DNA of 64,000 nt from Bog-950 sp046329535 (GTDB lineage: Bacteria; Bacteroidota; Bacteroidia; Chitinophagales; LD1), in assembly GCA_046329535.1 (NCBI GenBank), contig JAXLUN010000002.1, positions 558,001-622,000 of the forward strand. Reading direction: 5' to 3'. The position numbers and the translations under genes are program-made. The stretch's first letter is position 1; each line of letters begins with the position of its first letter. Below the pieces are notes generated by a model that saw only the letters and a program-made list of their open reading frames with translations, was not told the DNA's origin and did not search any database. Below, one piece after another: positions 36,970 through 44,686 of the stretch.

Positions 36970-37602
36970 CTAATCACGAACCGGCTCAATCGTAACTTCT
37001 CTTTGTTTCAGAGGTACAAAGTCTTCTACAAAAGCATCCTCCGCATTTACTTTTGGGAACGGAGCTTTGTAATAGGCCGCCATAGATTTTATACTAAAAG
37101 GTAACATAGATATATGCGCTGAGTTAGCCCGTGTATATTTTTTCAACACCATCATTTGTATCGGATCTGTGGCAACGGCCACATTTTTAAAGCCCATACT
37201 TTGAGCCAACGCTAATCCGTAAGCAACATTTTCGTTTGAATGAAGGGCTTTGTCCTCAATAAAAGTATGTCTGGTTGGTATGCCCATTGAATCGGCCATT
37301 ATTTTCATCACCACACCCTCTATATAAGGACTATGCACCGCTGAGCCAGAAAATATAATATGCCGGGCCACCCCCGTTTCATATAGTTCCTTAGCCCACA
37401 ACATTCTGGCCTTAAATAATGGATTGATTCGGCCGGTATCATATGGCAAACCGGGAACAATGACCACATCATAGGGGGCCTTGTTTATACTTTCATGATA
37501 AACTGCTTGGGCGTGGTGGTTAAGCAAACCACAAGAAGTGCTCCCTGCCATAACCAACAAACACATGAAATAGAAAGATGCTTTTTTCCAGAAACTGTTC
37601 AT
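36970..37602 (-). CDS. YdcF/SanA-like (DUF218) lipoprotein 1
   Basis: A 210-residue lipoprotein (lipobox AGSTSC, Cys about 24). The DUF218/YdcF core shows YDVVIVPGLPYDTGR, ARMLWAKELYETGVARHIIFSG, SAVHSPYIEG, the EDKALHSNENVAYGLALA signature with conserved Glu and Asn, and VAVATDPIQMMVLKKY. Relatives (ElyC, SanA, YdcF) are linked to envelope or peptidoglycan-precursor homeostasis; the reaction is unclear. ATG at 37602 is used, not the TTG at 37626. A clear paralogue lies at 62370-62981. It is convergent with the small T9SS-like gene and 99 bp downstream of infB on the same strand, separated by a terminator. Confidence 0.88.
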   Translation of the reverse strand: MNSFWKKASFYFMCLLVMAGSTSCGLLNHHAQAVYHESINKAPYDVVIVPGLPYDTGRINPLFKARMLWAKELYETGVARHIIFSGSAVHSPYIEGVVMKIMADSMGIPTRHTFIEDKALHSNENVAYGLALAQSMGFKNVAVATDPIQMMVLKKYTRANSAHISMLPFSIKSMAAYYKAPFPKVNAEDAFVEDFVPLKQREVTIEPVRD

Positions 37603-37649
37603 GCAATTAATAACAGATGAACACAAAAAATGTTGAGTGCTGAATAGCT

Positions 37650-37684
37650 AAAAAAACAAAAAGCCCCCCAAAAACGGAGGGCTT
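37650..37684 (-). terminator. Intrinsic terminator after infB
   Basis: On the minus strand AAGCCCTCC pairs with GGGGGGCTT around a CGTTTTT-containing loop and is followed by TTTTTGTTTTTTT. It lies 17 bp after the infB stop and ends the rimP-nusA-infB transcript. Confidence 0.85.
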
Positions 37685-37701
37685 CTGAATATCTGTTTGC
37701 T

Positions 37702-40410
37702 TTACAGCTTACGTTGTACTTCTATTTCTTCAAACACTTCTATAAAGTCGCCCTCTACAATGTTTTGGTAATCTTTCACCATTACACCGCACTCCAATCC
37801 GCTAACCACTTCTTTAGCATCGTCTTTAAAACGTTTCAGGCCGGCAACAGCCCCGGTATGTATAACTATACCATCGCGAATAACACGTACTTTCGATTTG
37901 TTCAGTATGCGTCCGTCTTTTACAAAACATCCGGCAATAGTACCAACCTTACTTACAAAAATAGCGTTGCGAACCTCCAGCATACCAATAATCTTCTCTT
38001 CAATTTTAGGTTCCAGTAAGCCTTCCATCGCGCTCTTAATTTCTTCAATGGCGTTGTAGATAATACTATAAAGACGAATATCTACACCTTCCGCATCGGC
38101 AATCTTACGGGCATTCTGTGACGGACGAACGTTAAAACCTATAACAATGGCATCAGAAGCGGTAGCCAGCAACACATCCGATTCGGAGATAGCCCCTACG
38201 CCCTTATGTATAATACGGATTTGAATTTCTTCGGTAGAAAGTTTGAGTAATGAATCGGCCAAAGCTTCTACAGAGCCGTCCACATCACCCTTCAGAATAA
38301 TGTTCAACTCCTTGAAGTTTCCAAGTGCCAAACGTCTTCCGATTTCATCAAGCGTAATGTGTTTCTTGGTTCTGATACCGGTTTCCCGCTCAATCTGTGC
38401 GCGTTTGGTAGCCAGTTCTTTGGCATCTGCCTCGTTGGCAAACACCTTAAATTTTTCACCCGCCTGAGGGGCACCGCTTAACCCAAGTATCTGCACTGGA
38501 ACCGATGGTCCGGCCTCTTTCTTTTTAGACCCAATGTGGTCAAACATCGCTTTAACACGGCCATAGTAAGGACCCGCTACTAGAATATCGCCCATTTTAA
38601 GGGTGCCGTCTTGCACCAAAACAGTAGTAGTATATCCGCGACCTTTATCTAAGGTAGCTTCTATTACTGAGCCTACCGCCAGCTTATCCGGATTGGCCTT
38701 GAGTTCAAGCAACTCTGCCTGAATCAGAATTTTTTCGAGTAAAGCATCAATGTTCAATCCCTTTTTAGCCGATATTTCCTGACTTTGATAAGGTCCGCCC
38801 CATTCTTCTACCAGCAAGTTCATAACCGATAGTTGCTCTCTTATTTTGTCTGCGTTAGCGCCATCCTTATCTATTTTATTGAACGCAAATATCATGGGCA
38901 CACCAGCGCTTTGTGCGTGGTTGATAGCCTCTTTGGTTTGCGGCATCACGGCATCATCGGCCGCAATAACAATCACTGCTATATCTGTCACCTTAGCACC
39001 CCGTGCACGCATAGCAGTAAAGGCTTCGTGACCCGGTGTATCCAAGAAAGATATTTTACGACCATCAGCCGTTGTTACTTCGTAAGCTCCTATGTGTTGG
39101 GTAATACCTCCGGCCTCTTTAGCTACCACGTTTGTTTTGCGGATATAATCCAGCAACGATGTTTTACCGTGATCTACGTGACCCATGATAGTTACAATAG
39201 GTGCTCGTGGTAACAGGTCTTCCGGTTTATCAGGCACTTCCTCAACAAAAGCGGTCTGATCGGCCGCAGAAATAAACTCTACTTCAAAACCGTGTTCTGC
39301 TGTAACCAACTCAATCACGGTAGCGTCCAGGCGCTGATTGATAGAAACAATAACCCCTAACTGCATACAGGTAGAAATAATCTGTACGGGAGTCATGTTC
39401 ATTAAAGATGCCAGCTCGGCCACCGAAATAAACTCGGCCACCTGCAACTTGTTATGCTGCATGCCTTCCTGTGCTGCTTCCAGTTTTTCCTGAATGGCTT
39501 CCCGCTTTCCTCTGCGCAGCTTAGAGCGGTCGCTCTTGGAAGTTTGCGCCTGAATCTTGGCCATGGTAGCCCTGATTTTATCTTCAATCTCCTTCTCGCT
39601 TATTTCTGTAGGAACATTTGCTGCTGGCTTTGCCGTAGTGTTACCGGCAGTGTCGCGCTTACGCTGGAAGTTTTCATTCTTTTTAGCGTAGTATGGGTCT
39701 GTTGCCAAAGGAGCGCGTTCCTTTTTCTTCACCAAAATACGCTTACGCTCGGTTTTAGCTCCATCATCAGCCTTCTTGGCGGGCTCTTCTTTTTTCTTAG
39801 GGTCAAACTTAGTGAGGTCAATAGTACCTACCTGCTTAGGGCCGGTGAGAGTTTGATACTGCGTTTCTATTTTTTCAACAGGCTCAACCGGTGGCTCTTC
39901 TTTTTTCTTTTTAGTAGTAGTTACTTCTACCACCTGTTTCACTTCCTCTGCCGGTGTTTCTGTTACGGTTGGCTCCACTACAGCCTCATCTTTTTTCTTT
40001 TTGGTTGTCTTTTTGGGCTTTTCTTCCGTTTCCAGCTTGCCTACTACTTTCGGACCTTCCAGTACCGTTTTCTTGGCCGTAATAATTTCCTCCGTTTTAG
40101 GCGCCTGATTATTTTTAACCAGCACCTCTTTCTCTTCCTCCTGCTTTTTAGGAGTGGTAACTATGGCATCTTTCGGTGCTTCTACCGGAGTCATTGAAAC
40201 TTTATCCAGCTTGGTGTTTTCGGCCTGTAGCTTAATGGCTTTATCTGAGCCAAACTCTTTATCCAGCACCGAAATCATTTCGGGTGTTAGTTTGGTGTTA
40301 GGGTTCAAATCGGTGAATCCCTTGGCTTTAAGGGTATCCATGATATGATCTGAACCGACATTATAAATACCGGCTGCTTTACTAAGACGAACTGCTTTTA
40401 CCTCTGACAT
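37702..40410 (-). CDS. infB: Translation initiation factor IF-2
   Basis: GTPase that places initiator tRNA on the ribosome. The 902-residue protein has an N-terminal helical SAP-like module (MSEVKAVRLSKAAGIYNVG), a long Lys/Glu/Thr/Val-rich linker (about 70-270), an IF-2 N2 region, then the G domain with GHVDHGKTSLLDYIR (G1), DTPGHEAFTAMRARG (G3) and FNKIDKDGANADK (G4). EF-Tu-like domain 2 and the C-terminal initiator-tRNA-binding domain follow. ATG at 40410. It is the last gene of rimP-nusA-infB; a strong stem-loop sits 30 nt upstream of its start. Confidence 0.97.
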   Translation of the reverse strand: MSEVKAVRLSKAAGIYNVGSDHIMDTLKAKGFTDLNPNTKLTPEMISVLDKEFGSDKAIKLQAENTKLDKVSMTPVEAPKDAIVTTPKKQEEEKEVLVKNNQAPKTEEIITAKKTVLEGPKVVGKLETEEKPKKTTKKKKDEAVVEPTVTETPAEEVKQVVEVTTTKKKKEEPPVEPVEKIETQYQTLTGPKQVGTIDLTKFDPKKKEEPAKKADDGAKTERKRILVKKKERAPLATDPYYAKKNENFQRKRDTAGNTTAKPAANVPTEISEKEIEDKIRATMAKIQAQTSKSDRSKLRRGKREAIQEKLEAAQEGMQHNKLQVAEFISVAELASLMNMTPVQIISTCMQLGVIVSINQRLDATVIELVTAEHGFEVEFISAADQTAFVEEVPDKPEDLLPRAPIVTIMGHVDHGKTSLLDYIRKTNVVAKEAGGITQHIGAYEVTTADGRKISFLDTPGHEAFTAMRARGAKVTDIAVIVIAADDAVMPQTKEAINHAQSAGVPMIFAFNKIDKDGANADKIREQLSVMNLLVEEWGGPYQSQEISAKKGLNIDALLEKILIQAELLELKANPDKLAVGSVIEATLDKGRGYTTTVLVQDGTLKMGDILVAGPYYGRVKAMFDHIGSKKKEAGPSVPVQILGLSGAPQAGEKFKVFANEADAKELATKRAQIERETGIRTKKHITLDEIGRRLALGNFKELNIILKGDVDGSVEALADSLLKLSTEEIQIRIIHKGVGAISESDVLLATASDAIVIGFNVRPSQNARKIADAEGVDIRLYSIIYNAIEEIKSAMEGLLEPKIEEKIIGMLEVRNAIFVSKVGTIAGCFVKDGRILNKSKVRVIRDGIVIHTGAVAGLKRFKDDAKEVVSGLECGVMVKDYQNIVEGDFIEVFEEIEVQRKL

Positions 40411-40439
40411 GTATTTTATTTAGTGAACAGTAATTATAT

Positions 40440-40476
40440 GGTTGGTGATGAGTCATTGGTTTATACATCACCAACC
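40440..40476 (-). promoter_or_regulatory. Stem-loop in the nusA-infB spacer
   Basis: GGTTGGTGATG (40440-40450) and CATCACCAACC (40466-40476) form a perfect 11-bp stem with a 15-nt loop, ending 30 nt before the infB ATG on the minus strand. No T-run follows, so it is more likely an RNA-processing or translational control element than a terminator. Confidence 0.5.
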
Positions 40477-40531
40477 ACTCATCACTTTTCTACTTCTTGT
40501 TGTTTAGGCGCTCTCATCACAAACCTCAGAA

Positions 40532-41785
40532 CTAAGCTTCGCGCTTGAACTCACTCTCAAGAATCTTGCGAATCTCTTTGATTGTTTCTTCTTCCAGGTC
40601 TGTTCTGCGCACCAGTTCATCTTCACTTAACTGAAGAACGCTTCTGGCTGTATCGCAGCCTATTTTCTTCAATTCATCTATCATCCAGCCATCAATTTCA
40701 TCGGCAAATTCTTCTAAGTCAATATCGTATTCTTCCTCATTGCCGTCTTCATTCTCGCGATATACATCAATTTCGTAACCCACTAAGCGGCTGGCCAGTT
40801 TAATATTTACACCGCGTTTACCAATTGCCAGCGATACCTGCTCAGGAGCCAGATAAACTGAAATTCGCTTGGTATCCTGATTAATGTCCAGGGAGGTTAT
40901 TTTAGCCGGAGCTAATGCCCGCTGAACCATCAGCGATAAATTGGTGGTGTGGTTAATAATATCAATGTTCTCATTTTTCAACTCGCGAACAATGCCGTGA
41001 ATGCGAGAACCCTTAACCCCTACACAAGCCCCTACCGGGTCAATGCGGTCATCAAAAGACTCTACTACTACCTTGGCTTTTTCGCCCGGTTCGCGAACAA
41101 TGTTTTTAATAACAATGAGACCATCAAAAATTTCGGGAACTTCCTGCTCCAGCAACTTGGCTAAGAATGCGTTGTCGGTTCTTGAAAGAATAATAAACGG
41201 AGTTCCGTTTCTCAACTCTACTTTGCGAATCACCGCACGCACCGTTTCACCCTTTTTGAAAAAGTCTGTTTTTATCTGCTCTGATTTAGGCAGCAGTATT
41301 TCGTTGCCTTCTTCATCCAGCAACAGAATTTCTTTTTTCCATACCTGATAAACCTCGGCAGAGATTACTTCGCCAATGCGGTCGCTGTATTTTTTATATA
41401 CCTCATCTTTTTCCAAATCGCCAACGCGCGATGCCAGTGTTTGGCGCGCAGCCAGAATAGCTCTGCGGCCAAAACTTTCCAGCTCAATTTTTTCGTAGGT
41501 TTCTTCACCAATGTCAAAATCTTCTTCAATTTGCTGTGCCTCGGTTAAGCCAATCTGAGTAATGGGGTTTTCTACGGCATCATCGGCTACAATTTCGCGT
41601 TTATGCCAAATTTCCAAATCACCCTTATCCGTGTTTACGATAATGTCGAAGTTATCGGTATCTCCATACTTTTTGCGAAGCAGGGTGCGGAATACGTCCT
41701 CCAGTACTTTCATCATGGTAGGGCGATCGATATTTTTCATTTGTTTGAACTCACTAAACGAGTCAATCAGGCCTAAGCTGTTCAT
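40532..41785 (-). CDS. nusA: Transcription termination/antitermination protein NusA
   Basis: RNA polymerase-binding factor controlling pausing, termination and antitermination. The 417-residue protein has the N-terminal RNAP-binding domain (1-125), an S1 domain (about 135-200), and two KH domains including GACVGVKGSRIHGIVRELKNENIDI and the second GxxG loop VSLAIGKRGVNIKLASRLVG. An acidic stretch (EDGNEEEYDIDLEEFADEID) and a short helix-hairpin-helix-like tail (CDTARSVLQLSEDELVRRTDL) end it. The extended acidic repeats of E. coli NusA are absent, as in other Bacteroidota. It follows rimP by 45 bp. Confidence 0.96.
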   Translation of the reverse strand: MNSLGLIDSFSEFKQMKNIDRPTMMKVLEDVFRTLLRKKYGDTDNFDIIVNTDKGDLEIWHKREIVADDAVENPITQIGLTEAQQIEEDFDIGEETYEKIELESFGRRAILAARQTLASRVGDLEKDEVYKKYSDRIGEVISAEVYQVWKKEILLLDEEGNEILLPKSEQIKTDFFKKGETVRAVIRKVELRNGTPFIILSRTDNAFLAKLLEQEVPEIFDGLIVIKNIVREPGEKAKVVVESFDDRIDPVGACVGVKGSRIHGIVRELKNENIDIINHTTNLSLMVQRALAPAKITSLDINQDTKRISVYLAPEQVSLAIGKRGVNIKLASRLVGYEIDVYRENEDGNEEEYDIDLEEFADEIDGWMIDELKKIGCDTARSVLQLSEDELVRRTDLEEETIKEIRKILESEFKREA

Positions 41786-41830
41786 GGTTATTTGTTTTTG
41801 AAGATGTTTGAATTTAGTTGATTAATATTT

Positions 41831-42325
41831 TTAAAACTTGAATTGAACAAACGCGCGTTTTATTTCGGCATAGTGCAGTACAAACTCTTTCGGTTCGGCA
41901 ACTGCCGGCTCTTCTCCTTTCTTTTTTTTCTTTTTCACTTCGGGCAGCACTTCTTCCAGAGTTATTTTATCGTCCTCTACGGTCAGCAGTTTAGCCTCCA
42001 GCTGCTCACCATTGGTTTTGGTTATTTCCAGTATGCGGCCTATTCTGCGTTTATACTGGCGCGGCACTTTCAGCGGGTTGGTCATACCCGGGCTGCTTAC
42101 TTCCAGGATATAATTTTCGGGCACCAGGCCGCTTTCATCTAAGTTTTTTTCGAGAAAGCGCGATAGCTCGGCACACTCCGAAATATGAATGCCCTCATCA
42201 CTATCTACATACACTTCAATCTGCCGCCCCATAGGGAATTTAATATCTACCAGAAAAAGATTTTTTTCTGTAAGCAGCGGTTGAAGCCAAGCTTCAATTT
42301 TGTTTTTTACTTCCTCAAAGTTCAT
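41831..42325 (-). CDS. rimP: Ribosome maturation factor RimP
   Basis: Needed for 30S subunit maturation. The 164-residue protein has the family motifs MGRQIEVYVDSDEGIHISEC and YILEVSSPGMTNPLKVPRQY, and the C-terminal Sm-like domain, which carries an extra lysine-rich loop (VKKKKKKGEEPAVAEPKEF). First gene of the rimP-nusA-infB operon. ATG at 42325 is preceded by a leader of about 50 nt with a 9-bp hairpin. Confidence 0.94.
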   Translation of the reverse strand: MNFEEVKNKIEAWLQPLLTEKNLFLVDIKFPMGRQIEVYVDSDEGIHISECAELSRFLEKNLDESGLVPENYILEVSSPGMTNPLKVPRQYKRRIGRILEITKTNGEQLEAKLLTVEDDKITLEEVLPEVKKKKKKGEEPAVAEPKEFVLHYAEIKRAFVQFKF

Positions 42326-42339
42326 AGCCGAAAAATAAG

Positions 42340-42361
42340 AGAGGGGACTCTCGTCCCCTCT
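42340..42361 (-). promoter_or_regulatory. Leader hairpin upstream of rimP (possible attenuator)
   Basis: AGAGGGGAC (42340-42348) pairs perfectly with GTCCCCTCT (42353-42361) over a 4-nt loop. On the minus strand it is followed by CTTATTTTTCGG and then the rimP ATG 15 nt downstream. The stem plus T-rich run resembles an intrinsic terminator inside the leader. Confidence 0.6.
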
Positions 42362-42379
42362 TCCCTGTTAAATCTGCGG

Positions 42380-42409
42380 CAAATATACTGTAGAATGTCA
42401 CATTTCAAA
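42380..42409 (-). promoter_or_regulatory. Promoter of rimP-nusA-infB
   Basis: On the minus strand a -33 TTTG (42406-42409) is followed after 18 bp by TATATTTG (42380-42387), a perfect Bacteroidota -7 box. Transcription should start near 42372-42375, about 12 nt before the leader hairpin. Confidence 0.75.
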
Positions 42410-42537
42410 GCGGGCGTGTAATTTATGGATTACCTGGGCGCATAAACAAACCGTAGTTTGGTGCTAACCTTTTAGTTTTTTGGTGGTAACACTAAGAAAG
42501 GCGAAAAGGCCCTGCGAAGATACAAGCAGAAAAGATA

Positions 42538-43485
42538 TTATTCTTTAACCAATTTACCTTTCCCAAGCAACAAGCCATTGCTCGTGGCTATCCAAAAGTA
42601 AATGCCCGGTAACCAATCTGCACTACTTATATCAGATAGAAAAGAAGATACGTGTTGTCTTGTTACACTTTTTCCTGTTACTTCATAAACAAAAAAATCG
42701 TACCCATCCAGTAGGTCTTTATCTACACGCAAATGCAATAATGTGCCGAACGGATTGGGAGATACCGATAGCGCATACGGGCTATTATCAAGAGGCTTTA
42801 CATCACTATAAAGCCAGCAGGTGGTGCCGGCATAGGCTGCATCATTGTTAGAAATAGCAAAGGCAGAATCATTACGGGAAAAACAGGCTAAATTATACCA
42901 CCCGGTTTCTGTGCAATTCGAAATAGGGCTTAAAAGACCATGAATACATCCCACGCCTTCTATTAAGGCGCTTGAAGAGCACAACCAATCCCCCGATGTG
43001 TAACAGGATAATGCAAACCAACGATGCGGCACGTTGCCAAACCAAACCGTTTTTATGGAGTCTACTACAACACTATCATCGGGATGCATACCAGACCAAC
43101 TATGTGGTATGGTGTCGCCAGGTTGCAGGTTAAAGTCGTACAGAATACGCTCTACACCCCATTCATCACGGATATAAACCCTTTGCTGTGCACTGTCATT
43201 TCGGAGGTAATTGACAAATTTATTAGTAAAACCACCGTGAAGAAAAGGTATCATCGAAATAGTATAACCGGTCTTACGAATTTCAAAGTATTCAAGCGTG
43301 TCGAAGGTTACTTTTGCTGCCGGGTAGAGTTGGAAATAACTTGCAGTTGTGTTATTGTCAATATTGTGGCCAAAGCCTGAAGATTCCCTCCAAACAACAT
43401 TGCTGTCGGGTATGGCAATATAGTTTTGAGCAAAACTGTTTAGTATAAGTACTCCCAGTAAAATAGCTGCCATACTGTATTTCAT
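42538..43485 (-). CDS. T9SS-secreted protein of unknown function
   Basis: A 315-residue secreted protein with signal peptide MKYSMAAILLGVLILNSFAQ. The body is beta-rich with no enzyme motif I recognise; it contains SNVVWRESSGFGHNIDN and several cysteines in SCYTSGDWLCSSSALIEGVG and CIHGLLSPISNCTE, like many Bacteroidota surface proteins whose short descriptions read 'T9SS type A sorting domain-containing protein'. The C-terminal ~80 residues are the sorting domain (LSVSPNPFGTLLHLRV ... WLPGIYFWIATSNGLLLGKGK). The frame is open upstream to 43641, but ATG at 43485 gives the signal peptide. It lies just beyond the left-hand direct repeat next to the toxin-like gene. Confidence 0.82.
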   Translation of the reverse strand: MKYSMAAILLGVLILNSFAQNYIAIPDSNVVWRESSGFGHNIDNNTTASYFQLYPAAKVTFDTLEYFEIRKTGYTISMIPFLHGGFTNKFVNYLRNDSAQQRVYIRDEWGVERILYDFNLQPGDTIPHSWSGMHPDDSVVVDSIKTVWFGNVPHRWFALSCYTSGDWLCSSSALIEGVGCIHGLLSPISNCTETGWYNLACFSRNDSAFAISNNDAAYAGTTCWLYSDVKPLDNSPYALSVSPNPFGTLLHLRVDKDLLDGYDFFVYEVTGKSVTRQHVSSFLSDISSADWLPGIYFWIATSNGLLLGKGKLVKE

Positions 43486-43550
43486 AACAATAAAGGTAAA
43501 ATCAAATCCGATAACTACTAAATACTGCACTTTTGTAATCCGTTCATACA

Positions 43551-43577
43551 TTTTGCCGTTGTTGGTGTTATAGCATC
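43551..43577 (+). repeat. Left copy of a 27-bp direct repeat bounding the toxin-antitoxin-like segment
   Basis: TTTTGCCG followed by the 19-mer TTGTTGGTGTTATAGCATC. The 19-mer recurs exactly at 44664-44682, and the 27-mer matches at 25 of 27 positions. The left copy is also half of a large hairpin. Confidence 0.8.
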
Positions 43578-43602
43578 TGCTTTGCGATGCGTCACCAACA
43601 AC
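43558..43602. repeat. Large perfect hairpin downstream of the toxin-like gene
   Basis: GTTGTTGGTG (43558-43567) pairs with CACCAACAAC (43593-43602), and GCATC (43573-43577) with GATGC (43586-43590), extended by a GC/GC pair around a TTT loop. On the minus strand it lies just after the toxin-like stop, so it may also end that transcript, although no T-run follows. Confidence 0.75.
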
Positions 43603-43609
43603 TTTTAAT

Positions 43610-44032
43610 CTATCTTTTCTTCGAGTATTTTTTCTCGGCAATATTCAACTCATACAAATCATCTGCTTTAATTGCCTTATCTACGCTAACTGCTATTGCT
43701 TTAAATTCTTCCTTAGTAAGATTCTCTTTGCCTTGCGAGCCGGCCTTTGGATAAATATACCCTAGGTAAATACCGTCTTGCTTAGGTAGGCAAACGCAAA
43801 TACACCGGTAACTTCCACTCTTTCCTTGGTTGCTTACCCCGTTTGTTATGCGGTATTTATTTAAGCTGTAAAAGTTGGGGGCTTTTTGCAGTAAATCCAC
43901 CATTAGGTGAAGCTCTTCTATATTCTTATCTGAAAGAAAACTGCAAACATCTTCAAGTACAGCACTATAAGAGTTATTGCGCTGTAGCTTTTCTATTTGT
44001 TTAATAAACTGTGGGGTACAGTAAACTTTCAT
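43610..44032 (-). CDS. RelE/HigB-like toxin candidate
   Basis: A 140-residue basic protein. The central segment KYRITNGVSNQGKSGSYRCICV, read with the following GIYLGYIYPKAGSQGKENLTKEE, matches the pattern of RelE/HigB (PF06296-type) toxins: 'R....G.GKSGGYRVI..........I.LL.IY.K..K.NLT..E'. Such toxins are ribosome-dependent mRNA interferases. The predicted fold is helix-helix then a beta-sheet and a C-terminal helix. The start ATG overlaps the upstream partner's stop by 4 bp (ATGA), a common toxin-antitoxin arrangement. Toxin function is inferred from pattern only. Confidence 0.7.
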   Translation of the reverse strand: MKVYCTPQFIKQIEKLQRNNSYSAVLEDVCSFLSDKNIEELHLMVDLLQKAPNFYSLNKYRITNGVSNQGKSGSYRCICVCLPKQDGIYLGYIYPKAGSQGKENLTKEEFKAIAVSVDKAIKADDLYELNIAEKKYSKKR

Positions 44033-44469
44033 TTGCGCTTGGTAGCACTTAGAGTAGATTCGATAATGCTTTTCATTTCATCATCTTTCTCTAATTCAAT
44101 GCTCACTGCGCGGTCATGAACGAGTTCGTTCAGATAGCTTACTTCTTGTTTTAAAGTACGGTAAGTAGTTTTAACTCCCGGGTATAAATCTGAGTGGTAA
44201 ACAAGCTTTAATAGTTTAGCCGAAACAGCAACTAATCGCTTAATGTTAGCAGGGGCGTTTTCCGATTTTTTGAAACTGTCCATGTCGCGCTCAATATCAA
44301 AACTCAATTTCAGTAACAATTCATGAAAAATCGTCAGAACCTTGTTCAAAGCATTCATTCGATCTAACAACTCATCTACTTCCTCTTGCCAGATTTGTTT
44401 TTTACGATACAGCGCCTCCGACTTTTTGTAAGCGGTTTCAATCTTTAAATCGATAGTAGCAGTAGCCAT
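44029..44469 (-). CDS. Helical/coiled-coil partner of the RelE-like protein (antitoxin candidate)
   Basis: A 146-residue, almost entirely helical protein (about 35-70 and 100-146 are strongly amphipathic, with DELLDRMNALNKVLTIF and NELVHDRAVSIELEKDDEMK). I see no helix-turn-helix, ribbon-helix-helix or other usual antitoxin DNA-binding domain. An in-frame ATG at 44565 would add 32 residues, but the sequence there is not protein-like and is close to the flanking repeat, so ATG at 44469 is preferred. The 4-bp overlap with the toxin-like gene supports joint translation. Antitoxin role is inference from position. Confidence 0.65.
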   Translation of the reverse strand: MATATIDLKIETAYKKSEALYRKKQIWQEEVDELLDRMNALNKVLTIFHELLLKLSFDIERDMDSFKKSENAPANIKRLVAVSAKLLKLVYHSDLYPGVKTTYRTLKQEVSYLNELVHDRAVSIELEKDDEMKSIIESTLSATKRK

Positions 44470-44655
44470 AATACATGAGGATTTGTTTTCTAAAATACGA
44501 TTTTTTGTCGCACTTGTTCCATGTCTCCACCTAACGGGCGCAATGCTAAAAAATTTTCTACTCATTTATAATTAATGCAAAACTATTCCACTGGTTGTAG
44601 TCCGTCATCAGATATTGTTCCATTGCTAACTTCTGTATCAGAGATTGCACCAAAC

Positions 44656-44682
44656 TTTTACCCTTGTTGGTGTTATAGCATC
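44656..44682 (+). repeat. Right copy of the 27-bp direct repeat
   Basis: TTTTACCC followed by the same 19-mer as at 43559-43577 (25 of 27 identical overall). The second half of the hairpin present at the left copy is missing here; CACCAA at 44650-44655 and a short GCAT/ATGC stem remain. Confidence 0.8.
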
Positions 44683-44686
44683 GGTC

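Noticed and set aside
38833..40197. Leu/Phe-rich plus-strand frames including one of 247 codons
   Set aside because: Antisense to infB, mostly opposite its Lys/Glu-rich linker.
44470..44565. Upstream ATG extension (32 codons) of the antitoxin-like gene
   Set aside because: The added segment is not protein-like; ATG at 44469 gives a compact helical protein.
44529..44682. Integron attC-like signals (ACCTAAC, CCCGTTAGGT on the minus strand) between the antitoxin-like gene and the right direct repeat
   Set aside because: The matching GTTRRRY partner is not present at the right place, the orientation does not fit the minus-strand genes, and no integrase gene is visible. Kept only as a remark to the direct-repeat finding.
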